DNA from: Scortum barcoo
Taxonomy: Eukaryota > Chordata > Actinopteri > Centrarchiformes > Terapontidae
Reading direction: 5' to 3'
NCBI GenBank assembly: GCA_023238725.1
Contig: CM041546.1
Coordinates: 10,168,028 to 10,232,027 of the forward strand
DNA: 64,000 nucleotides
Shown: positions 55,770 through 64,000 of the stretch, piece after piece
Layout of the letters: each line of letters starts with the position of its first letter
Numbering within the stretch: position 1 is the first letter of the stretch
Made by a program: the position numbers and the translations under genes
The notes under the pieces: model-generated
The model's input: only the letters and a program-made list of their open reading frames with translations
Databases searched by the model: none
Told to the model about the DNA's origin: nothing

Positions 55770-56075
55770 TGTATTATGCATCTATGGCCACTACTGTTTA
55801 GAAATAGAAATGCTGTAACCGAATTTGGATGGATTTGAGATGGAAAAAAAAAAAAAAAAAAAACAGAATAAAATCTTTAAACAATTTCCAACAGAAGAGT
55901 AATATTTCACCTGATACACACACTGGCTCATTGTGTGCAGCTAATAATCGAAAATGCTGAATAAAAACCGTCCAACCGTGTAGCTTTACTTGTACTTGTA
56001 CAACACTCTCATATAAAACTTATTGACCTGACACCGCCTGACCGGTTCCACAATTTTAGTAAGGAAAAAGATCTT
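55770..56075. other. Spacer between convergent paraoxonase copy 2 and the K2P gene
   Basis: Only about 310 bases separate the two stop codons. A poly(A) run of about 21 bases (55843-55863) is followed by AATAAA signals for the plus-strand gene at about 55866 and 55962. Confidence 0.6.
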
Positions 56076-59000
56076 TTATCCTTTTTCATCTTTATCTATT
56101 AACAAGTGTTCCTCTGCTACCTTGGATATTTTAAACCTGGTGTCCCCGCCATCAGGATGCTGCACACTTTCTCCTTTAGTATCTTTAGTAGGTATAGTGA
56201 AGATGATACCACCAGTTTCTGACTCAAATTCAGAACTGTCCTCTTTATCCTCTTTATCCGTCCTCACACATTCTGCAGACTCAAGGTCTCCATTGCTCTC
56301 TTGTATTACAAAACGCACCTTTTCTTGTTCACCCATGTCCACTGTTGGCTCTGCATTTATGAACACCTCACTGATACTGATCATGCGTCTGCGCCGAGGC
56401 GAGTGGTCGAGGGTCTGGATCGCCAAGATATCGCTGCAGCTCTTGGAGCGATTTATGTTCTCTGCGGGTTTTAATTTGTTTGCCGTGGCTCCAATCGACT
56501 TGATGATGGTGCTGTAGTCTTCGCTCTGCGGGAAGTTGAAGATGTCGATGGTGGTAGGTTTTTCGCCTGGGTTGTGCTTGTCCTTGGCGGGCTGGGGTTT
56601 CTCCTCACTGGGATGTCTGTGCCTGTGTCTTCTTTTCTTCAGCACCTTGTGAGCTTCCACGACCATGTGGACATTCCAGCTGAAGAACAGAGACAGCCAG
56701 GCCAAGCCCATGTAGATCCACAGCTCTGCAAATACTCTGTACAATCTGGGGTAATCTATGTTTGGATTCACACCTGAAATCAGAATGAATGCACCAGCAT
56801 GATTTTTATCAGAGAAACATTCATTTCAGATTAACTGAGTAACATTTTGCTATAAAACAAAACCTACCTGCCACGTAATCTCCAAAACCAACCGTTGTAA
56901 GCGTGATGAAAGAGTAGTAGAGGCCTTCCAGGTAGCTCCATCCTTCCACGGACATGAAAACAAATGGAGGGATCACCAGGTGCACCAGCAGCCCCCATAA
57001 CAAGAACAAGGCTGTACAGGTCAACTGGACCTTTTTCTGACAGAGGGAAGAAAAGCGACACTTCTTTATACAATATCAAAATAATCTGATGGAGCTGCAT
57101 TTTAATATGGTGCTCAGACAAATACCAGGTTTGGTCCAGGTTTCAACTCTGATTCTTACCACTGAAACACCTTTACGGATCAGAACCTGGGACAGACGTT
57201 TGGCCCGGTCTCCGAAGAACGAACCCAGCTCGCTTATCCATACCAGACACAGGGGTATGCCACACAAACCGTACAGGATGCAGAACACGCGACCACCTTT
57301 AGTCCTGGGAGCAACATTACCAAAACCTGCAGATTACAAGAGGACATATTAGCAAAACACACAGAGATACAGGGAAGGTTTTCTGGTATAAGTAACTATT
57401 GGCTTTTTTAGTTATTAAAAGTCATTTATTATCTTTATAGATGGGAATTCAAGCAATAAAACTCAAATTTAGGTTGTAATTTTAGAAAACTTTTATTTTT
57501 TTTAACTTGCTTAGTAATTTTGGAGGCAGACCTGTCAAATTACAAATTAAAATGTACAAAATCAGATTTATTACATTGTTCTATTATGTGTGTGTGTGTG
57601 TGGGGAAGGTTAACTTCTAATATGATTAATGTGGAGACTAATAATTAATTTTAATGCAGAAATATTAGTATAAGTAAGTGTTGAGATTTTTTCTATGTTA
57701 AATTCATTTATGCAATGGCTGGTACAGTGACATCTCAAATACAAAAGGAAGCAGATAAATAAATCATTTGTTTTTTTTATCTAAATAATTAAACCTGATT
57801 AGAGTCAAGAAATCAGTTTTACATCGGAAACTGCTCTGACTTGAACAAAAAATGAACAATGAGCATAAAATTGACACCAGCCAGGAATATGTGAGTGCCC
57901 AATGCTGTTGTATAATATACAAACCAATGGTGGTGACGATGGTGGAGGCGAAGATGACAGAGTTTACCCAGTCCCACGTGTTGCGGTGTTTGTCCCCGGT
58001 GATGGACACACCTTGGCCCGCAGCCTCTGACACAATCTGAGAGGGAGTGGAAATAAAAATTACTGTGAGTGATGTGTCAGTCGCGAACGATCCGACTCTT
58101 AGAGCCGGCTCTTTGAAGTGAATGACGGGAGCCGGCTCCTGGGGGGTGTTCCATCAACGTAGCTAAAGAAAGCCAGGCTGACTCGAGAAAGCCTCGCTTG
58201 AACTAACGGCATCTCCCAATTAAGCCTCAAGTCGTTCCACTAACACATTTCAGCCTCATCTAATCAAGGTAGGCTAATTCAAGCGAGGCTTGCTTGTACA
58301 TAGCTTGACCGGCTATGTGTGCCTGGTGAAGGTAAGAAGCCCTGACGAGTCGATGGGAGAAAAGCGGGATGGTGCAAGAGGAAAGTAGATCAAGAGGTTC
58401 TTCTCAGTGGCAGAAACGCTGCTGCAATTAACAAAGGGAGGGGGATCGCATGACAAAAAAAGAAAAGAGAAAAAATATATATATAATAGCCAACAGACTA
58501 AATGCGCAAGTTGCGCAAGTTGTACAAGCCTAATACTATTGTTTCAAGTTACATGTTTATTTCACTTTCATCTTAATTCTCTTTGCTCTTTCTTTCATTT
58601 GTTTTATGTAAAACATGTTGAAATGTGCTGCACAATTAAACTGCCCTTGCTTTGTCAATTGATTCATAAATGAGCATTCAAATAACTATACAGTGCAACT
58701 ATATTACCAGTAGTATTAGGCTAGTATTATTAGATTAATATTTAAAATAATGATATAGAACAACTTAGGAAAATCGACATAACCCCAATGTGTTTAATCA
58801 TCTAACACATGGGGTGGCGGTGGAGCTTTTTTTTACATTAGTAATTCGTTTTGCGCTTAGGTTTACATTATTGTTGGTAATAAATTAATTTAAGCAACAA
58901 AAAAGCTGAAGAGCCGTTTAGGGAGCCGAAAGAGCCGGCTCTTTTTAGCGAGCCGAGCCAAAAGAGCCGCTTCTCTAAAAGGAACCGGAATTCCCATCAT

Positions 59001-59766
59001 TATGTGACATTTGACACCACTACTACTTTTCCCTCTCGTTTTACTGAGAACAAAATGTATCCCAACAAGCGTGATTGCGGCTCGTGAAGTAATCCCTCAC
59101 ACAGACAGAGGGACACACCTTGCGCAAACATCCAAAAACTTGCGGAGACGTGTGCCTTCACGCTCAGCACGCCGCCGTGCGTCGTAAAAAATCACGCACG
59201 GCCCGCGGCTTTTTCCTTATCTGTGACGGACGGCGACCGCGGCATTTTAACAATAAAGAGTTTTAGTTGTTTCAGACAGCTGCTGGTTTCCCTCTGAGAG
59301 CAGGAAAAACTGGTTCGGAGGTGCCCTGGCTATTAATCTGTCATAAGCAGAGTATGGATATAACAATGCAGTGTAATTAACAAAACATCTGTAAGGTCAT
59401 TACTTTTATGTGACAACTTTAAGATGGTTGATTTGGTTGGTTGGTGAATTCAAATTACGCACAGCTGGTCTGATTGTAAGTTGAATGGACAACTTACTTC
59501 CAACAGGCATGTTTCTTCTTCTTCTTCTTCTTCTTTTTTTCCTTCCCCCTGTCATACCATTAACACAAACGAACTCATACCTCCAGTATCCTATCCAGAC
59601 TCTCTTTTGTTAGGCAGGCGTGCTCCTTCAAAATCCTCTCCTTCTGCAGCACGTACTCGTCCCTGGCTGACTTCCAGTTGGGCTCCTCGAGGATCTGGAA
59701 GATCGCGGCCCCGATGGAGAGGTAGAAAATGATACACGAAGTTAACAACGGACCCGTATCGGCCAT
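56076..59766 (-). CDS. kcnk5: Two-pore-domain potassium channel, KCNK5 (TASK-2)-like
   Basis: Background K+ channel of the plasma membrane. Minus-strand exons 59766-59581, 58036-57925, 57326-57160, 57036-56868 and 56773-56076 join in phase to 443 residues (human KCNK5 has 499). Start: MADTGPLLTSCIIFYLSIG, nearly the KCNK5 N-terminus. Then the cap helix region with the bridging cysteine (HACLTKE), pore 1 with filter TTIGFGN, second span (CILYGLCGIPLCLVWISELG), third span (LFLLWGLLVHLVIPPFVF), pore 2 with TTVGFGDYVAG, fourth span (ELWIYMGLAWLSLFFSW) and a charged cytoplasmic tail of about 190 residues with an RRHRHRH cluster and acidic end. Pore 1 normally reads TTIGYGN; here the Tyr is Phe. 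Which teleost kcnk5 paralogue this is remains open. Intron 1 holds a hAT element. Confidence 0.9.
58078..59009. mobile_element. Non-autonomous hAT-like element in the K2P gene intron 1
   Basis: Both ends carry the palindromic word GAGCCGGCTCTTT close to the termini (near 58101 and 58936), the left starting CAGTCGCGAACGA and the right ending GGAATTCCCATCATTA. The flanks ATGTGTCA (58072) and ATGTGACA (59002) match at seven of eight bases, as expected for a hAT target duplication. The inside contains another repeat-like block (GTGTTCCATCAACGTAGCTA, about 58147) that may be a nested element. No transposase seen. Confidence 0.65.
59517..59540. repeat. (CTT)n simple repeat
   Basis: A run of about seven CTT units, next to the donor of the first K2P exon (minus strand), so it forms an AAG-rich stretch at the start of intron 1. 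Confidence 0.85.
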
Positions 59767-60393
59767 ATTAAAGTCATAACTCCGGTGTCACGCACGGCGT
59801 CGTCGGCAGCTCTCGGATCCCGCAGAGGGCTGTGGCTCCGGTTTCTTCCTGGTGAGACTCACGATGGGGCTGCGCTGCGCTGCGCTGCGCTGCTGAGGAC
59901 TCACCTCCATGGTTCAGGTGGCTCGTCCCATCGGGCGCAGTTCACTTTTAATGTAAATGTAAATGAAAATGCCTTCATTTTTTTTTTAATGAGATGATTA
60001 ATGAGATGGTCTCTGTGGATGCCAAATTGACCAATTCTTTTATCGTTATCGACATTATTTACCTTTATACCATGTTTTTCACATTTTTTGTCACTTTTAT
60101 CAGGTCTGTACACCAGCCAGCCTATTATATTTCATATTTTATATTTATTTTTCACTTATTTTGTTCTATTTTATGTGATATTATATTCCTGTATTTTAAC
60201 TTGCGTTTGTATCTAAGGTCTTGTTTTTCTTAGATCTTCATTTTTTTATGCGATTTTCTTTGATAAATTATGTATGAGCATTGTTGGAGGGAGCCTGAGT
60301 ACAAAGAATTTTATTGTCAACAACTGCTTCATAATTGCAATTGTTTTGCATATGCAAATTATAAAATGGGCAGTCCTAGGTGATTATATACAA

Positions 60394-60456
<63 letters not shown>
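60394..60456. repeat. (ATCT)n microsatellite
   Basis: About 15 ATCT units; a second, shorter block of the same unit lies at 60765-60801. Confidence 0.97.
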
Positions 60457-60764
60457 AGGATCAAGAATACTTGCATGAAGTAATTATGGAAGCATTCAAC
60501 AGGGGGCAACATGTGTCCTTGGTGGCCTCAAAGGGTTTCACACACCCCTGTGAAGGTATGCATGCATGTGGACGGAATGGTGTGTGTTTTTGGTGACAGT
60601 TGCGCTTATCTTCATCCAGAAGGCTGGAGCTAAGTGTGTAGAGTTAATCACACTGGGTGGATCCTGGCTGCTCGGCATGATAATGGCTGAGAGGTGTTGT
60701 CCTCTGTGTGAGAATATACTGCAAGCGCAAGTTGAATGGGAGTTTATTTGTGGCCTACTGCAGA

Positions 60765-60801
<37 letters not shown>
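60765..60801. repeat. (ATCT)n microsatellite, second block
   Basis: About nine units of the same tetramer, 310 bases after the first block. Confidence 0.95.
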
Positions 60802-61730
60802 ATGTCCATCATTCAATGAAAAAACAAGATAAAAAAGTAAACAAACAAACAAATAACCACTGTTTTTCTACAAGGAGTCTCAGCCTGTGAAAACAGTTTT
60901 GTTATTTGTCTAATCTACTGGGACAGTGACACTGAGACAGATGTTCCAGCTGTAGCAGCTGCTAGACTGAGGTGCACCGACCCTTCTGGGAAGTCACACT
61001 GCATTTAAAGGAAGATCTCCACAGTCATCAAATGGAGCCATCAAGGGGGTTTGTGCGTTTGTGTGTTGGCCACTTAATGAACTACTTTACTTCAGTTGAG
61101 ACACAAAAGTTAAGTTAAAGTAAGGACACCATGAACGTGACCATCTAGGAACCAATCAGTGCCACAGTGCCACATCTATTATTTATCCTTAGTTATTTAT
61201 TCAGGAGCTACTAGTTTCAGTAACTATTTTCAGTTGTTAGCCTGTTTTGTTCCTTGGTGATTATAGAAATACAAAGTGCTTCTCTAAAATTAAATAACAA
61301 TCTCTACTTCCATCTCCACTTCCACACATACACACACACAACAGCGCCCCCGTGTGGAGCCACCAGTGGAGTGTGTATTCAGAAAATGACTCCACATCCA
61401 AAGATGTGGCTGTGGCCTTGCTGATATCAGAGCGCTTGTGACCCGTCACTGTGAGTCTGACACAGAGTTGGCAGTAGTTGAACAAAAGCTTAATCTTTGA
61501 CCAAACATTCCTCTGATATCGACTCCCTGATACTGTAACTTGTCAAGTAAACAGCAGGGGAGCTGTACCTGTTTCACACTGGGCTGACATTTTGCTAAGG
61601 AAGGTGCAGAGCGGACAGATACACCATCATAACGCTTCCTGTGTGGAGTTAGTCTGGATTACTTTTCCCAGGGCTGCAGGGACTCTCCTGGACCTAACTC
61701 ACCTGTGGTGGTAAACAGACATGCCTTGCA

Positions 61731-62392
61731 GAGGTGGAAGAAGTATTCAGATCCCTTACTTACAGTAAGTAAAAGTACTAATACAGCACTGGGAAAATAC
61801 TCCACTACAAGTTGACTAAAAGTATTGAAATGTACTTAAAGTATCAAACTAAAAGTATTCATTCTGCACACAAATGGCCCCAGTCAGTGTTTTACTATTG
61901 TATCTGATTGTTTTGGATTAAAATTACTGTTGCATTAATGTGTGTGTTGCATATTTCTGCTGGAGTTTTTTAAGTAATGTTCATTTTCCTATTTTATATA
62001 CTGTCAGGTAGTTTAATCTTCAGCAGTGCATCATGGTCTATAAGATCATTATATGTTTGTCGTGTTACTGTCCTGTGAGAACCATGTATCAGCCCTGGTT
62101 TCAGCTCTGTCACCATCATTTACAAGCTAATCCAGGATTGTTGTTGTTGTTTATATATCTTAAGAAGTTGCAGGATTTTCTCAGCACTTAATCCGGTTAC
62201 CAGGGAAAAAAAAATCCATTCAAAATCACCAAATTTGTAGATACATGGTGTCAACGGAGAGCAAGGGGATGGAAATTGTTGTCTGAAAAGTGACTATAGC
62301 TGTCAGAAAAATGCATTGGAGTAGAAAGTATAATATTTGCCATGTAAAGCACAAGTACCTCGACTTTTAACTTAAGCACAGTAAGCTACTTA
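61731..62392. mobile_element. hAT-type non-autonomous element (GTGGAAGAAGTATTCAGATC family), copy 1
   Basis: Starts GAGGTGGAAGAAGTATTCAGATC and contains AAAGTACTAATACAGC, AAAATACTCCACTACAAGT and near its end AAGCACAAGTACCTCGAC. This order is that of an abundant fish DNA element whose terminal repeat reads CAGTGGTGGAAGAAGTA. Its far terminal repeat seems lost or merged with copy 2. Confidence 0.7.
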
Positions 62393-62850
62393 CAGTGGTG
62401 GAAGAAGTATTCAGATCTTCTACTGAAGTCAAAGTAGAAATACCATTTTCTACAAATACCCATTACAAGTAAAGGTCCTGAATTCATTCAACTGTTACTT
62501 TATTAAATGAAAGCACAGAAATATTATCTGCAAAATGTACATAAGGTCTCTAAAGTAATTGTATTCATTGTGCAGTAGCTCTCCTCTCAAAGTTGTCTTG
62601 TGTTGTGTTTAATGTTGTAGTTAGTCAATATAGAGCAAACTTTAGATACTCTGTACAGTACCGGTGGACTGGTTGCACAGTACTGCATCATATCATGTGT
62701 TTTGATGTAAAAGGTAACTCTTATAGGTGTGAAGTGAGTGTGTCAAAAGCACAATATTTCCCTCTGAAATGTGGTGGATAAGAGGTATAATTCAGCATGC
62801 AGTGGAACTTCTCAAGCACAAGTACCTCAAAACTGCACTTGGGCAAATGG
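62393..62850. mobile_element. hAT-type non-autonomous element, copy 2
   Basis: Begins CAGTGGTGGAAGAAGTATTC immediately after copy 1, continues with CATTACAAGTAAAGGTCCTG and TGTACATAAGGTCTCTAAAG, and ends with GCACAAGTACCTCAAAACTG. Same orientation as copy 1. Confidence 0.7.
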
Positions 62851-62999
62851 ACCTCACGGTTGCATTGCCTTGACTTGTGTGAGGCTGTGCACGGTTGGAT
62901 CAATATCGTGAACTTCTCAGCGCATCACGGCTGTCACGAACACCGAAAATCGAGTGACAGTGAGTTTTTTTTTTTTTTTTTTTTAAACTCACTCTCCCC

Positions 63000-63170
63000 A
63001 CCTCTGATCTCCACCCATCATCACTACTTAGTGCTTCGTCATTGCTGCGACACCGCCTCTCCGTGGAAACCGGATCGATGGTGTCCACCTCGTCCTGAGG
63101 GGAAGGGAGACGCCGGAACCACGACGTCAGGCGGATCGGCGCGCGGAGGACACCTTCAGCTCGCTCAGGT
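63000..63170 (+). promoter_or_regulatory. Probable promoter / first non-coding exon of a further plus-strand gene
   Basis: A CpG-rich block (GATCGGCGCGCGGAGGA near 63131) ends with CTCGCTCAG and a donor GTGAGACTCT at about 63169. The only ATG inside opens a short frame. CT repeats follow (about 63230-63260). The gene body would lie beyond the window. Confidence 0.35.
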
Positions 63171-63179
63171 GAGACTCTC

Positions 63180-64000
63180 ACGCGCCGCCATCGCCCTTTT
63201 TTTTATGCGCACCTTTTTTGTTTTGTTTCCCCCTCTCTCTCTCTCTCTGTCTGTCTGTCTCCATTTCCCTTTTCCCCATTCCTCCCGTCGGCAGGTCGCT
63301 CCGAGTTCACTGCGCCGCATTTAGAGGGATTATGTCAAATGCGACGAGGTCAGGGGATGTTTGTGCCGCCAGCCCGCGGAGAAAAACAAGAAACAAGAGC
63401 AGGGCTGCTGTACTTATTTTCAGAGTGCGCGATAAAGAAATGAATGTCTGCAGAAGCTTTGGTGGAAGGCTGCTGTCAGCACCCCTCCAGAGACCAAACA
63501 CTTTGCAGAAACCTCAGGCTTAACGATCAGAAATCGAGAGAACACACAGTGATTCTACGGGAAGGGATGTAAATGATATAAGGTCTGTTTATTATGGTGA
63601 TGACAGGAGTAGAAATGGTTGTTGTGATGTATTTATTTTTGACCTAAACAGCTGATTTAGTTCAACTATCTACCTACTGCCTGGTAACTTTGTTCTCTCT
63701 AAGATAATTTCTTCAGCTTTCACAGAGCCCATCAGTTATGCGATTAAAATACAATTTGTCTAAGTACCTTTATTTTTAGATCTACAGCGGTGCACTCATT
63801 AGGTTATTTATTATGCAAAGTAGATCTGTGAAGATTCTCAGTCATCCAGATCATGATAAGATGAATTGGAAGAAAGTCACTTTGACTTGCTTAAGGTACT
63901 GGAAGACTTTAACTTACTTAGAAATTATGCAAAATAGGGGTTTACCTGAGTGCCGTGCATCCTCTTGACAGTGTGTACTGCCACATTTTTTTTGTTTTAA
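63180..64000. other. Right edge of window, no gene recognised
   Basis: GC-rich to about 63480, then AT-rich. The word GAAGATTCTCAGTCATCCAGATCAT (first part near 63830) is the end of the same fish repeat family as the fragment near 45835. No coding exon seen. Confidence 0.4.

Larger units (their letters stand above)
59770..63000. other. Repeat-rich intergenic region
   Basis: The K2P promoter and 5' UTR should lie in 59770-59930, which is GC-richer and has a CTGCGCTGCG repeat at about 59870. Beyond that I see microsatellites, a CTCF-like word (AGCGCCCCCGTGTGG, about 61343) and two adjacent hAT-type copies, but no gene. Confidence 0.55.

Noticed and set aside
56122..56517. Open frame on the plus strand, 131 codons
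   Set aside because: Antisense shadow of the last K2P exon, whose minus-strand frame is clearly coding.
60394..60801. Spaced repeats that could look like an array
   Set aside because: Plain ATCT microsatellites without unique spacers; CRISPR arrays are not expected in a vertebrate genome.

Overview
This is a gene-dense stretch of a ray-finned fish (teleost, probably percomorph) nuclear genome. The evidence is multi-exon genes with GT..AG introns, vertebrate-only families (FXYD, DAP10, DAP12, IkappaBNS, paraoxonase, K2P channels), compact introns, and repeats typical of teleosts (L2-like LINE, hAT and Tc1 elements, CA and TATC microsatellites). The species cannot be named from the sequence alone. 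All gene models were built by hand from reading frames, splice sites and phase; none was checked by a search.

Layout: (1) 1-3943, plus strand: 3' part of an IgGFc-binding-protein/zonadhesin-like secreted VWD protein. (2) ~4.2-12.7 kb, plus: FXYD6-like Na,K-ATPase regulator. (3) 13.5-15.9 kb, plus: fxyd7. (4) 16.95-21.8 kb, minus: nfkbid (IkappaBNS). (5) 27.2-28.8 kb, plus: hcst (DAP10). (6) 31.0-32.3 kb, plus: tyrobp (DAP12). (7) 32.5-35 kb, minus: an unrecognised small secreted protein carrying an RGD motif. (8) 35.9-41.2 kb, plus: csnk2a1 (casein kinase 2 alpha). (9) 43.0-47.3 and 48.5-55.9 kb, plus: two tandem paraoxonase genes, the second with a ~3.3 kb decayed LINE in intron 7. (10) 56.1-59.8 kb, minus: a KCNK5/TASK-2-like two-pore potassium channel. 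(11) 59.8-64 kb: repeats and a probable first non-coding exon of a further plus-strand gene.

The run FCGBP, FXYD, NFKBID, HCST, TYROBP resembles gene content of human 19q13, whereas CSNK2A1, PON and KCNK5 lie elsewhere in human, so a conserved block appears joined to others. Functionally, nfkbid, hcst and tyrobp form an immune cluster (NF-kB modulation and charged-residue signalling adaptors of NK and myeloid receptors).

The points most worth following up are: the unrecognised RGD gene; two frameshifting small insertions in otherwise intact, conserved exons (7 bp in csnk2a1, 5 bp in nfkbid); a DAP10 tail with YMNV instead of a YxxM motif; a K2P channel whose first filter reads GFG; and a paraoxonase intron that is open in frame and has a weak donor site.
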